A stretch of DNA of 64,000 nt, taken from positions 16,368,954 through 16,432,953 of the forward strand of contig CM067543.1 in NCBI GenBank assembly GCA_034509755.1, written 5' to 3'. The notes beneath the pieces are model-generated. The model saw only the letters and a program-made list of their open reading frames with translations. It was not told where the DNA came from and ran no database searches. This stretch comes from Anisodus tanguticus (lineage: Eukaryota; Streptophyta; Magnoliopsida; Solanales; Solanaceae). This document shows, piece after piece, positions 1 to 12,259 of this stretch. The position numbers and the translations under genes are program-made. Positions within the stretch are counted from its first letter, which is position 1, and each line of letters begins with the position of its first letter.

Positions 1-228
1 ATTCCACCTTATCCTCAAGTTTCATCGGCTGTTCCAGGAGCTCAGGTTGCAGGATTTAGTGGCTATGCCCAACATTAGCAATGGGGATATACCCCACCTA
101 ATGGTAATGGCCAGCAGAATACCTAAAACTTCCAAAACCCTGTTCAACAAGGTAAAGAATTGAGGCCTCCAGTTCAGAACGCCTACCACCTGGTTCCGGT
201 TGAGAATCGGTAGGGGACGTCATAACTG

Positions 229-902
229 ATGAACCTTGAAACCATTGCGAATACTATGAGGATGTACTTTGACATCCAACTGAAACCTTTGGACACGCAT
301 GTTTACAAGAAGCCCTACCTCAAGTGGGTAGATTTGGTAGCACCATTGCCAAGAGGCTTCAAAACGCCTGATTTTGCCACTTTCTCAGGTGATGACGACA
401 AATCTACCATTGAGTACATCGGCAGATTTACCACCCAATGTGGCGAAGTTGGCCAGAACGAGTATCACAAGCTACAGTTATTCTCCATTTCTCTAACCGG
501 AACAATATTTTCCTGGTACTCATCCTTGACCCCCGACTCTGTACAGAGTTGGGCTGACATGGAGCGTTATTTCCATGGTAGGTTTTATTAGCCCAACCTC
601 AAGTCACTATAACTAATTTGATGAATCTCAAGCAACATGTCAATGAGTCAGCTACCGATTATATTGAGAGATTCAGAAGGAAGGTTGGGAAATGCACTGT
701 ACACTTCCCTGAATCGGAATGCTCTCACATGATAATCAACAACATGCATCCTCAATTAAAGGAGAAATTAGTGGGACAATCCTGCTCTGATTTAAGCCAG
801 TTAGCCGAGAAGGATAGCCAAATAGAGAAGTATATTAGGAGAAGGAGAAAAGAAGAGCTAACCGAAACCGAGGCTCCCATCTGGTATCCATTATTGAGGT
901 AG
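229..902 (+). pseudogene. Gag remnant of the Tat element
   Basis: Two pieces (229-591 and 618-902) read as one Gag split by a stop at 589-591 and a short frame change. The first carries the retrotransposon Gag core around FSGDDDKSTIEYIGRF with the downstream Trp-rich YSSLTPDSVQSW segment. The second starts with the MNLKQHVNESATDYIERFRR segment typical of plant gypsy Gag. In an active element it would form the particle shell. No CCHC zinc knuckle is visible downstream, so the 3' part of gag is lost or decayed. Confidence 0.7.
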
Positions 903-1031
903 ATGATTCTGACTCAGAGTCAGCCAAATACACGATAGATGCAATGGTAGCCTTAGAAGAGTTAAATGACTGAGGAAACCTAAATCATACGCGATCTATG
1001 GCATCGACTGACTGCTTTAAATTCTAAAGCA

Positions 1032-2316
1032 ATGATAGCCGAAGCATCACAGGTAGAGGGACACAACAGAGAACCAACACTGGCGACCAATGACATTGAG
1101 TTGCCGATGGAACTTGAATCGCCCATAAGAAGGGCTATGCCTAGTTTTGAGTCTCAAGATCCCTTGGAAGATATCAACTTGGGTACTGAGGAAGTCCCTC
1201 GGCTAACACATATTAGTGATTTGCTGAAGGATGAGGATAAACAAGGCATAACGACTCTTCTACTGCAGTATAAGGACCGTCGCTTGGGATTATCATGAGA
1301 TGCCTGGGCTGGCACATACTTTGGTAGAGCACAGACTGCCAATTAATAAGGGTTTCACACCTCATAAATAACCGCCCAGAAGATATCATCCTTAGCTGAT
1401 GCCTCAAATTAAAGTTGAGATTGAGCGATTGCTGAAGGCATGGTTCATCAGAATGGCTAGGTATGTGGAATGGTTGGTAAACATTATGCCAGTCAAAGAA
1501 GAAGAATGGCAAGGTTCGGGTATGTATTGATTACAGGAACCTAAATCTAGCCACTCCCAAAGATGAATACGTCATGCCCATAGCCGTTATACTAGTCGAT
1601 TCGGCGGCCGCTAACGTTGTGCTGACATTCATAGATGGATACTCCAGCTATAATCAGATAGCAGTAGCCGAGGAGGACACTCACAAGACTGCTTTTAGGT
1701 GTCCAGGAGCCTTGGACATTTACGAGTGGGTAGTTATGCCGTTCTCTCTGAAGAATGCTGGTTCTACTTATCGAGGGCAATGAACACCATCTTCCATGAT
1801 TTGATCGGCAAGATTGTGGAAGTCTACGTTGATGATATGGTGGTGAGGTCTAAGAACTTCAAATATCATTTACCCGATATGGAACAAGCACTAAAAAGAA
1901 TGAGAATTCATAATCTTAAAATCAATCCATCCAAGTGCATGTTCGGAGTATCGACTGGTAACTTCCTTGGCTTTTTGGTACATAAGAAAGGTATTGAGAT
2001 AGATCAGAACAAAGCTCGGGCAGTCATGGAGTCGGCACCACCCAGAACAAAGAAGGAGTTACAATGCCCGCTAGGGAAGATCAACTTCCTAAGGCAATTC
2101 ATATCTAATTCAGCTGGAAAAATGAAGGATTTCTCACATTTGCTTAGGCTTAAAGGGTCAAAAGAGCTAGTAAGGGGCCCGAAACAGCAAGAAGCATTTG
2201 ACCAAATTAAAAAGGCCCTAGCAACTCCTCTCGTGTTGGTACCTCCTATGCCAGTGAAACCGTTGACGTTGTACATCTCGGCTGCAAATTTGTCTATCGG
2301 CTGCCTGTTAGCATAG
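1032..2316 (+). pseudogene. Reverse transcriptase remnant of the Tat element
   Basis: The first part (1032-1298) reads as the acidic linker before RT. A +1 frame from about 1260 gives the conserved AWDYHEMPGL segment, and the fingers and palm follow to 2316. The catalytic motif is YVDDMVVRSK near 1825, and the thumb-side FLGFLVHKKGIEID motif is near 1965-2005. Stops near 1367 and 1398, a frame change around 1780 and a missing stretch of palm after ...NAGSTY show loss of function. Its normal role is copying element RNA into cDNA. Confidence 0.8.
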
Positions 2317-2935
2317 GATACCGATGATGGAACCGAAAGGGAAGTTTACTATCTTTGTCGAATGCTCAATGAAGCTGAGACTAGATATACTCCTATAGAG
2401 AAGCTTTGTTGTCCTTATTCTATGCTTGTACAAAACTTGAACATTATTTAATGCCACATATGGTTCACATTTTGTGCAAGATTGACATCGTTCGGTACTT
2501 GTTGAATAGACCTTTTTGCAAGGACGACTAATGAAATGGGCAATCAAGCTCACTGTATTTTCTCTCGAGTATAGGCCACTCAGGGCTATCAAAGGTCAGG
2601 CGGTAACCGATTTCTTGCCAGACCACCATTGTGTAGATGTGGAGGACCCATGCGCCCCCTCTACTACATGTATGGACGTCGTCCCTTAGACGCTAAATTT
2701 TGATAGGTCAAGAACCCAGAAGGGAGTCGGAGCCAGAATAATGATAACCGAGATAAAACATGAAAGTTCTCTTATCGGTTAGATTCTGACTTGACAAATA
2801 ACCAAGCTGAATACGATGCTCTTATTATAGGACTCAAACTCCTAGTTTCTATGAAAGCAAAGTGCATCAAGATTCATGGAGACTCTCGATTGGTTATCAA
2901 GCAGCTAGCTGGGAATATGACTACAAAAACCTAAA
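2217..2935 (+). pseudogene. Tandem RNase H domains (gypsy RH plus archaeal-type aRH)
   Basis: The gypsy RNase H begins around PVKPLTLYISAANLSIGCLLA (2250-2316) and continues out of frame to about 2660. A second RNase H-like domain follows at about 2700-2935, with the signature NNQAEYDALIIGLKLL and a downstream HGDSRLVIKQ segment. A dual RNase H (RT-RH-aRH-INT) is a recognised trait of the Tat lineage. Both copies contain stops or frameshifts. The lineage assignment rests mainly on this domain. Confidence 0.65.
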
Positions 2936-3019
2936 TTTGTTGACTCGTGGAAGCAAGTATTAATCTGCTACTTAAAAGATCCTTCCACAAGCAAGGACCT
3001 TAAGGTTAAGAGAAGGGCC

Positions 3020-4230
3020 TTGAAGTATGTGCTCATTGATAATGATCTTTACAAAAGGAGCGTAAATGGGGTGCTACTCAAGTGTATTGATAAGGCAGAG
3101 GCCTTAAGAGTCATGGAAGAAGTTCATGAAGGAATCTGTGGATCACACAGAGTCGGGCCAATGATGAAGTGGTTGATCTATCGCCATGGCTATTATTGGC
3201 CTACCATCACGGCCGATTGCTTTCAATACGCAAAAGGTTGTGAAGAGTGTCAGAGACATAGACCAATCCAATGGCTACCAGCCGAGGTGTTGCACCTAAT
3301 CGTAAAGCCCAGGCCTTTCAGAAGATGGGCTATAGACCTCATCGGCAAAATTCACCCACAATCGGCTAAATGACATAATTTTATTATTGTGGCTACCGAT
3401 TACTTCACTAAATGGGTAGAGGCACAGCCGATGAAGAGAGTTCACCAGACAGATGTCATTCAGTTTATCTAACACCAGATCATATATAGATATGGTATTC
3501 CCGAGATGATTACAACCGATCAAGGAACGGTGTTCACTGGTTCTAAGGTGGCAGCCTTTGCTGAGAAGTTTGGGATAAAGATGATCACATCTTCGTCTTA
3601 TTATGCATAGGCGAATGGACAAGCCGAGGAAGCTAAAAAACTTATTGTGGATATAATTAATAAAATATGGAGGATAGACCGATAGTGTGGCATCTCACTT
3701 TGGATGAAGCTATTTGGGAAATCAGAAACTCTAAGTCTACTGCTACGGGGACAACACCTTATCGGCTAACCTATGGCCAAGATGTAGTGTTACCCCTACA
3801 AATTAATGTTAAGTTATTACGTGTGGCCAAACAGAATTCTTTAAGCTTGGAAGAATATCAGTAGGCAATGCTAATGGAGTTAGATCAGCTAGATGAAGAT
3901 CGATTGATGGCCCTAGAAAGAATCGAAGCCCGTAAAAGGAAAATGGCTAAAGCATACAACAAACATGTTAAGCCCAAGAGTTTCCCGAAGGAGACTTGGT
4001 TTGGAGAACCGTATTGCTGCTTGGAATGAAAGATCGTAAATTTGGAAAATGGTCGCCAAATTGGTAAGGACCCTTCGTAGTAAGCCAACGGATTGCTGGC
4101 AATGCGTATCGACTAATAGACATGCATAATGAAGAGCTTGACAGAAACATAAATGACAAGTACTTAAAAAAGTATTACCCTTCGATTTGGGGTATGCATG
4201 AGTAAACAACAGTGACAGACCCACTGCCTA
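3020..4230 (+). pseudogene. Integrase remnant of the Tat element
   Basis: 3020-3373 carries the HHCC zinc-binding region (H-x-G-x-C-G-S-H ... C-x-x-C-Q-R-H) and the first catalytic Asp in RRWAIDLIGKIHPQS. After a stop at 3371, the core continues with ATDYFTKWVEAQP, ITTDQGTVFTG (second Asp) and the ANGQAEEA segment (catalytic Glu) near 3610. A C-terminal part with KRKMAKAYNKHVK follows at about 3935-4140. At least five in-frame stops are present, so it is inactive. An active copy would insert the cDNA into the genome. Confidence 0.75.
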
Positions 4231-4560
4231 GCCACACAAAAAAACTAATTCCCTTCGATTTGGGGAATACATGAATGTATGGTAGCCACATGCTGGCGGC
4301 CTGGTCACAGTCACATAAAAAGGTGAAAAGCACTTCCCTTCGATTTAGGGAATGCAAGAGTAAAACAACAGCCACAGACCGGCTGCTTGGTTACAAAAAA
4401 TAGACCCTTTGATTTGGGGTCAATAAAACTAGGAAGCCAGGATTGGTTGGCGTTTCACTAATTGGGGGTTGCGCTACAGTATTAGTTATTGAAATCTTAG
4501 GATTAGCCGAATCCATGGCTGCTTGGTCACAAAAAACACAGACCCTTTGATTTGGGGTCG
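4177..4560 (+). repeat. Five copies of CCCTTYGATTTRGGG in the 3' untranslated region
   Basis: The core recurs at about 4178, 4251, 4336, 4405 and 4542. The intervening sequence is partly shared, for example the 'gcttggtcacaaaaaa' and 'ataaaactaggaag' stretches. It lies between the integrase and the antisense ORF. Tat-group elements are known to carry subterminal tandem repeats; the function is unknown. Confidence 0.7.
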
Positions 4561-4659
4561 ATAAAACTAGGAAGGCAAGTTGGTTGACATGTCACCAGCT
4601 AGGGGTTGTGCCACATCATCAGGCACAAGGGTCTCAGGAATAGACGAATATACCACTGC

Positions 4660-7340
4660 TTAGTCACCCTGGATGGCCGCAGTCTCTTTATCATCCTCAG
4701 CCGCACTAACGACTACTGCCTCACCTACTCCTATTTCTTCAGAAAAACCCCTTTCCGCATCTAACAAAGGCTCAACCACCACCATTGATGGGATCTCAGA
4801 AAAATCTTGAGTGTCGGCCGCTAAAATATCCTCTGGCTGTTGTTCGGCTGCTGGCAATACTTCTTGTGTAACAGAAGCAGCAATGCCATCGGACTGCAGG
4901 TCCATAAGTATGTCGGCTGACAATTGAGCAACATGATCAACTGGGAAAGGAGTAGTTATAACTGAAGAATAAGTTCCCTCGGGTACTACTTTGGAAAAAC
5001 TAGTAGGGAGTGTTGGCGTTGCTTGAGCAAGTTTGTTTTTCCACACAGTCCACTCATTCTCCAGTTGGGCCAGCCGTTCACTGCCCGCTTTCTGATCTAA
5101 TTCCCAAACTACGCTTGTTGATTATCGAGTTCCCGAATCTTGTTATCCAAATGAATGCCCTGCCGAAACTAAGAAGAGCGGAAGAATCTTGGGCCTTAAT
5201 AGTCGACTCCAAGGCGCCTATGGCCGGAGTAATAGCCTTTATCTCCGCCTGGATCCTCTCCAACTCGGCTCATAGTTTTGGCAGTTGCTCATGTAATTTA
5301 TCCCTTCGGCTGACATTCTGCTGCCTTTCTACATTCACCTCATTGAAAGAAGTCTGAATGTGTTTCTTCTCTTGCCGAAGAGACCCCAAATGTTTTAGAG
5401 TAGCGACCGCCTCATCATGACTATCTTTGGCCGTTTTATGTAAAGAAAATAAATCATTTAGAGCCAAGGCCATGTCATTATAGGCGGTTGCCAAAATTGG
5501 AGAATCATTTGTTTCTTTTGATAGTCTGAATAGAGAAGCCCTCAAAGCTTGGAACTCTTATTTGCTGGTCGGAATCCCCTTGGCAAGAGACTCCTCGACT
5601 CACTCCCAATGAATGCCAACAGGCGAAGACGGTGTAAGTGCAACATCGACTGATCCAAAATATTATATAAGCACGTCTTTAGGGACGATCTCGACTGGCA
5701 CTTCTGAGTCATCAGCCGGATTAGCTTCAGTCGGGGGAATATCTCCAGTCATCTCCTGTACATGAATGGCATGTTCAGAATAGAGGGAAGGGTTTGGAAA
5801 TAGTGGAGGACCAAACATAATAGAAAAGATATACCTCTACGGCTATATCAGCATCTTCGGTTGCCTCGACAGAAGAAATCTTGGCCTTGGGGACAGCCGA
5901 TAATGGATCCTGCGGATGTGCATGAGCATGAGCCGAAGAGGATGATCCAATATGAAGAGGGGCATTGAACGTTGTCTGTGACCGTCGGCGTCTAATGAGT
6001 TGCGGTCCCTAAAGGGCAAACATAAAACATAAATATTGAAAGATAGCTAATGTGGGGGTATTTAAGCTAGACAATGGATATACCTCAATCTCCGCTTCTT
6101 CATCGACTAAAACAGGAACTCTGGTTCTATGGGGGCCTTCCTCACTACGATCTCGGTTGACAACCCCTCCACTACGTCTGGGTTGCTTGGGAACAAATTT
6201 CTTGGGTGACGGGGATTTATTGTTGGAAGTGGTCTCCAAATTGACAAACACTAGGGGGGAGTGAATTGCTGAAAGACACATGAAAGATGTTAGTTATTCA
6301 CAAGAATAATCTGGCCGACACATATGTAGAGAACAATTTACCTTTTCTCTTCATTTGCAGCAACCTGACAGAAGACCTTGAGCCAGCAGGTCTAGCCGAT
6401 TTAAATGGAGGAGTTTTCAAAAGGGCCTCTTTCACCCGCGATTTAGTAGTTTCATGGGTCTTTTTCTTTTTTGACAAGACCAGCCGATCACAATAGACAT
6501 ATAAAGGAGCTAGGGGACTTGAATGCTTTACAGCCTAAGATCGAGTTGGAATCCTATACTGACTACGTGTTCTACGGGCTGGACCGAATCTCCATCAGAA
6601 TAAGAGGTAGGGGAAATGTCCCTGACACGAAGAAAGGATACTCGAATGGTGATACATCTGAAATGAAAGCACATCTAGAAGAATTTCTCATTGGTCGTGT
6701 TCCACCAATCGTCGAAAGCAACTGTAGTATTTTCTTTCGGGAAACGGCTGCCAGTCAAATAGGCGAGCCCTTCAAGATTGTGAACGACTATCTCCCTCGC
6801 CTATTTTGCATCAAGAATGCAATGTTGGGTTGAACAAATAATACTACAGCGGGGCCATGAAACATGTTGAGTGAGACCAAATTGCCTTGCCATAAAGTTC
6901 AGCCGATAGGGCTCCGTGATCAACTTATTGTTCCTATAGGTGGGCTTCAGGCCACCCAAAAACCCTAGCCGATAGAATACACCCCTATGAGAGGGTCATA
7001 GTTCTCCGCTGAGAGAATGTAAGGTCGTCATCGGCTACTAGACAAACCCAATCATGGGTGGCCCATCTCTCAAGAACCGGTTGCCAATCTGTATAGTGGT
7101 CCCGAGACAGACCATGCAGCAAAAATGTCCTGGGACACTAAGGGTGTTTTTCGAAAAGCATCGGCTAGCACCGGTGGGTTTAATGGAAAACGACGGTCGT
7201 CAAAGCCATCAGGAATAAACTCTGGGAAATACAGGATGATCCACAACTAAAGGAACCACAGGGGACCGACTAAGGTATCTAGATTAAGACATGGTTCTCT
7301 GATTAAGAAAATAGGATTTTTGGAGGCGCAAAGGAATTTG
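4660..7340 (-). pseudogene. Antisense extra ORF of the Tat element, plant-mobile-domain-like
   Basis: Read on the minus strand from about 7340 downward, the first part gives a PLWF...LWIILYFPEFIPDGFDDRRF-like segment (about 7300-7190), then LADAFRKTPLVSQDIFAAW (7170-7115). This resembles the plant mobile domain (PMD, aminotransferase-like) family. Downstream come a Ser/Pro/Arg-rich linker (6281-6009), a coiled-coil-like region rich in Lys, Glu, Gln and Leu (5545-5270), and an acidic tail (5046-4660). Stops and frame changes break it; some gaps may be introns. Extra antisense ORFs are known in Tat elements. The PMD call is from pattern only. Confidence 0.55.
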
Positions 7341-7634
7341 TGAACGGTTGATAGCTAAGTAGAAACCCCTGGGAAGACGTCTCCCCTTAAATATTCCCTT
7401 TCCTTTTGGAAGATGTGGCTGACACGCATTAGGACTCTTTTCTTTCAAACATGCAGCTGAAATGCGTCGAAATTTATTTGTGGTAGCCGAGACGCCTCGG
7501 TTAAAAGGAAGTCAGAGAAATTCATCATTGCGCACATTTAAGGCAAAAGTTATTGAAACGACACTCGCGGCTACCACACGAAACTATGGCTATTTTTTAT
7601 TACATCAACTCAACAGCTGCACTCGAGTTAATGT

Positions 7635-7645
7635 AGAGGGGCAAT
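7635..7645 (+). promoter_or_regulatory. Polypurine tract before the 3' LTR (Tat element)
   Basis: The purine run AGAGGGG sits directly before TGTTAACACTT. This is the expected arrangement of a plus-strand primer site followed by the LTR 5' end. Confidence 0.6.
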
Positions 7646-8390
7646 TGTTAACACTTAAAAATACTTGTAGTGTTTAGCCGAATCAAGTGGCAGCCGAAGG
7701 TGAAAACCTCAAAATGAGCAGGAAACAGAATTTTAAGTCGATGACCGACCTGACTCACAACCGAATCTATTAGTCCTAGCCCTCGGCTAGAAAATCTTCA
7801 TCGGCTATTTCGGTAAACTGGCCGAGTCATAATCCTGAGGAATGACTGGGACCCACACATATTTGGACGCCTTGAATACTAACTCAAAGCCCCTTCTAGA
7901 CCCTAAGAAATGGAAACAAACCATCAACAGCTAGAAGGGAGTGCCGTTAGTCGTGCGAGAGAAAATCAAGGAGCAAAAATCGGCACCACCTCCTTATAGT
8001 TGGCTAGTGGATTTAGTGGGCGATTTAGTGGCTAACATAGGAGGATCACATTTTATTTCTTGTAGTACAAATATAGGATCATTTTGTACAGAAAACAACA
8101 CAATCAATCAAAAATCTGATTTTTTCATATCTTCATTCTATCTTTATCGCCTTTATTGCACTCTAGCTGTATTTATGTTTCTTACCACTTAGTTTACTCA
8201 ATCACCATCCTAACGCTTTCTAGAGTAGTTGGAAACCCATTGCTGGAAGTTAAAGTTCCGCTTCCAGCTCCAAATCGCTTAGTTAAGGAATCAATTTGTC
8301 ATCCGATTTCGTCAGCCGATAAAACGGCAAACATTTCAAAGTGGAACATTGCCGCCAAAGAATCACTCCAAATAGAACTTTGATTCTCCC
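7646..8390 (+). repeat. 3' LTR of the Tat element (right end uncertain)
   Basis: It starts with TGTTAACACTTAAAA right after the purine tract. It contains repeated AGCCGA/TCGGCT words like the rest of the element. No second LTR is in the window for comparison, so the right end (8330-8400) is a guess. Confidence 0.45.
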
Positions 8391-9250
8391 GGAAACGAAG
8401 TTAGTATCCACGAACTAAATATCCTTTTATCTATATATGTTCTTTTTGGGAGCTGAAAGAATTTCCTTACTGAGTTTTTCATCATAGAGAAAGTAATGTG
8501 TATCCCATATAAAAGAGAAAGTCAGTTATCAGAGATTTTCCCATTACCTAGCCACACACAGAGTTGTACGGCAATTGTGGAGGAGTTATTCTTTTTGATA
8601 ACTTCCTGGAATTTAATATTTTGAATAACTTGTCGGGTCGGGTCTGTCCACATGGGCGACCCACGATTCAAGCCCAATATCCAACATTGTTACTGTCAAA
8701 AGACGTAAAACGAACTAAATTTTTATTCAATCGTGTCTTATGGTAAATAAGTTTGCAAGAATTCAGTTCTTTTTTCGTCACGGAAATTTTCTCATTACTG
8801 AAGTTGGGATTATGTGCCGTAACAGACAAGTTCTTTTGTCCATTTTTTTGCAAAATTTAAATTCTTGGTTGATGAAATTCCGTTGGAAGTGATTGCAGTC
8901 AAGTTTTTTTCTCTTCTCTGTTGTTTTATGGGTCTTCTTATATGGAAACCATAGATATTCAGATTATGTTTAACAGTTTGGATTTAATAGAATATTGCAT
9001 AATCTCTCTGTTCTATGTAAAATAACAGTGTACATGTGTATGACTGCAGCAATTAAGATGTACTTTGTTGTCACATTTTTGTCCCATGTTTCTGAAGACG
9101 TATGATCCACCATATTTATTTGAAGCCACGCTGAATGGAATGACAGAGCTTTCAATTAAAGATTAATCAAGATTTGCTTGATATTTATTTTTTAAAACTT
9201 TCAACAGTAAGACTATAGAGATATATACTAGTTGATCTTGTAATTATATT
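8391..9250. other. Intergenic, nothing recognised
   Basis: AT-rich sequence with no convincing ORF, RNA gene or repeat boundary. It separates the Tat element from Copia-A. Confidence 0.5.
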
Positions 9251-9486
9251 TGTTGTTAAATAAGTGGGGTCCACATGACATGATTTGAGTCATGAATGCT
9301 ATTATGTGACAAAATATGATTTGAGTACATTTTACTAGGCATTAAAACGTGACCCGCTAATTTAACCACTAACTAGCCACTAAGCTAAATATTAGCCACT
9401 ATCAAAGATATACTATGACTAAACTAAAACTTCCTACAAACGTGAAATCTGTCAACTACTAATTACATTTGAATCAATATTCAAAA
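9251..9486 (-). repeat. 3' LTR of Copia-A
   Basis: It shares with the 5' LTR the segments 'gcattaaaac', 'aaaacttcctacaaac', 'tgaaatctg' and 'caactactaattacatttg'. It lacks the long GAA/GGA tract of the other LTR and so is about half its length. The left end near 9251 is inferred from a TGTTG start. Confidence 0.65.
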
Positions 9487-10572
9487 CTCCACCTTGATTC
9501 AAAGTTACGTACTCCAAGTTTCTGCCGGAAATAATCATGCTTGGCTTGTGGGAGTGCCTTGGTGAGAACATCCGCAGTTTGATCCTTTGTACTGCAGAAC
9601 GTCGGCTCTATATCACCTTTGGCTGCAAGGTTACGAATGAAATGATATCGGATGCCAATGTGCTTTGTTCTGCTATGAAAATTTAGATTCTTTGTCATTA
9701 CAATTGTTGTCTTGTTGTCACGGAATATTTTTGTTGTGCCCTCTTGCCGATAGCAAACATCAACTAACAATCTTCGTAACCATACAGCCTGACACGCTGC
9801 TGAAGTTACAACAGCATATTCTTCTTCCGATGATGATACTGCAACCACACCCTGCTTCTTTGAACTCCAAGAAATCGCTCCAGATCCTAAGCTGAAAACA
9901 TTTCCAGAAGTACTCTTTCTGTAATCTATACTTCTTGCCCAATCACTGTCAATGTACCCAATCAAGCTGAAATCTACATCTTTTGAGTACTAAATCCCGA
10001 AGTCAACAGTCCCAACAACATAACGCAAAACTCTTTTGGCAGCACCAAGATATTGCTTGGTAGGACTATGCATATACCTAGACAACACACTAATAGAAAA
10101 CATAATATCAGGATGAGTGCGTGTTAGGTAGTTCAAACCTCCAATCAAGCTTCTGTAGTGACTGGGATCGGCAAGATATGTGCCATCTTCAAGCTAAAAA
10201 TTATCATTTGCATTCATGGGTTTGGCAATCACTTTACAATTAAGCATACCAAACTTCAATAGGAGGTCTTTTGCATACTTTATTTGAGAAACAAAAATCA
10301 CATCTTCTACCTGTTTCACATGAAGACCAAGAAAGTATTGCAAAATACCTAAATCTGATATTTCAAACTCCTTCATCATGCAAGATTTAATTTCTGCAAC
10401 CACAGTTTCACATGATCCCATATAAATCATGTCATCCACATTGAGACAAACTACCAGAAAATCACTCGTAACATATTTTTGTACATACAATGTAGGCTCA
10501 TTCTCGCTGTTTTTAAATCCATTCTTCAAGTACGAGTCAATTTTATTGTACCATGCATGTAGCGCTTGTTTT
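9474..10572 (-). pseudogene. Copia-A RT C-terminal half and RNase H
   Basis: 10572-10194 begins at GLKQALHAWYNKID and holds the altered catalytic motif NVDDMIYMGS (normally YVDD), followed by LGILQYFLGLHV. After a stop at 10194-10196 the frame continues through SLIGGLNYLTRTHPD to the RNase H (9965-9474), with GYIDSDWARSIDYRKSTSG, SSEEEYAV, FRDNKTTIVMTKN and the C-terminal ADVLTKALPQAKH. The N-terminal half of RT lies about 5.9 kb away beyond Gypsy-B. The stops make it non-functional. Confidence 0.85.
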
Positions 10573-10577
10573 AGCCC

Positions 10578-12258
10578 TGGCGTATATAAGGAAGGGTGAG
10601 TGAGGGTGAGTTGGTCGGAGTTTGGTTGGACACGGGTTAACACGAAAATGGGTTCGAAAGTAGGCATCGGGTGGGACGTTTCTGCCGGCCAGTGGGGTGT
10701 TTGGTAGGGTAGACGGGTAGATTCACGGGGGCTCGGGCTTAGGCATTTTGTAGGGGTGTTCTAGATACGTTGAGGGATGTATTGATGGTCGGGGTTTGGT
10801 GATTGGATGGTGGCAAGGTGTCAGAAATGGATTTGGACAGTAGGTTCTTGTAAAGAGGTGTTTTGTGGACTGTTTGGTATTGTCGGGATTGAACGGGTGT
10901 GTATGGGTGGTTTCGGTTTATGGCCTTTGGTGTGATTGTTTGGGAAGTATTATGGTGTATGATGGTGAGAAGAATCAGGTTGTTTGCACGAGGAATGAAC
11001 ACGAGGTTGCTAAGTGCAAGCTCGGGTACAAACCAAGTGAGGATTGGTCGATATGGACAAGGATAGAGACACGAGGTTGCTAAGTACAAGCTCGAGTCGA
11101 CACCAAGTGAAGTAGGTCAATTGGGCAACGATTTGACCGAAATTTCTAAGTACAAGCTCGAGAACAAACCAAGTGAGGGTGGTCGATGACCTTATCATAG
11201 TAACCGTATAGGCCCTTGTCTTGGGTTTGGTTGGATCACAAAAGTTCCAACTTCCACTTGCACTGAGGGGGACATTTGGCTTGGGCGTAGTTAGATCACA
11301 CAAGTTCTAACTAAACTTACACCGAAGGAAACCTTAGTTTGGATTTAGCTAGATCACAAAAGTTCTAACCAAACTTGCACCAAGGGTTTGACCCACAAAA
11401 AGGATCGAGATTCGGACCACTAAAGGACCGATGGCCCACAAAAGGACCAACTAAGATAAACACCACAAAAGTTGAATAACCTAGCAAAATGAGTAAAAAT
11501 AAAATATTTTTCATAAATCTTCCACACTTTTTTACATCAAGTATGAGTCCTATTTATACTAATACATAGACTCTTCTAGAAGACAACTTAATGGACACTT
11601 AACTTGAACTACTTCGGCCACAATGCGAAAGGGAGTTTGGCCGAATGGGAAAGGGATGGGGTTTGGCCAACTCTTGAAGTTCTATAGGTCATTCCTTTGT
11701 ACCTTTCATGTAGATGAATGCATGAACTTAGGCCACTCATGAATCATCCCATTGGAATATGTTTGGAAGCTTCCATCTTTAGCATGTTCCTTGGCCGAAT
11801 GGAAAGGGGAGAATACTCGTCCACCCCTTCATATTCCCTTGGCCATTCTTGATGTCTTCTATGTAGATAAGTGCATGAACTTGTTAGTTCATGAATTATC
11901 TCCTTGGAAGCTCTTCTTCTACATAATTCTTGTCCTTGTCACCCGATCCTCTTACACGGCCTAGTCATTACACCGCCTAGTCACCTTATTACATGTCGTA
12001 TTAATTATTTCCTAAGGAAGCTATTAGTTAAGCTAGGAATTTAAATAAGCTAAAAGAAAAATGGTTGGTCAAGACCTACATAAAGGCCGAAAATAAACAT
12101 GTTCTTTCTTGGATCTTCACGTCCAATCTTCAATTCCACTCCACAATCCATTCCATATTAAGCATATCACCATATGATGGATGACAATCTTTGGCACTCT
12201 TCACAAGTCACCTATCGGCTCATGTTGGGAGTTTACGCTCGTGGCCTTTCTTTCATAA
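10578..12258 (-). repeat. 3' LTR of Gypsy-B
   Basis: It pairs with 14763-16444. Internally there are two sets of degenerate tandem repeats. One is about 60 bp long, around 'gaggttgctaagtacaagctcg...accaagtg' (10996-11190). The other is about 60-65 bp long, around 'agatcacaaaagttctaaccaaacttgcacc' (11220-11390). The outer edge 'tttcata' near 12256 differs from 'tttcatca' in the other LTR. Confidence 0.8.
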
Positions 12259-12259
12259 A

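Larger units (their letters stand above)
1..8390 (+). mobile_element. Decayed Ty3/gypsy element, Tat lineage, 5' end outside window
   Basis: Domains read in the order gag, RT, RNase H, a second (archaeal-type) RNase H, integrase, then a 3' region with an antisense ORF, a purine tract and a 3' LTR. The second RNase H and the catalytic motif YVDDMVV place it in the Tat/Ogre/Retand group. The 5' LTR and primer binding site lie before base 1, so no TSD can be tested. Many in-frame stops show it is dead. I see no aspartic protease between gag and RT, which suggests an internal deletion. The right boundary is approximate. Confidence 0.8.

Noticed and set aside
10865..11303. Paired ORFs repeated at 15049-15487
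   Set aside because: They are the same part of the two Gypsy-B LTRs, with tandem repeats; no protein family is recognised.
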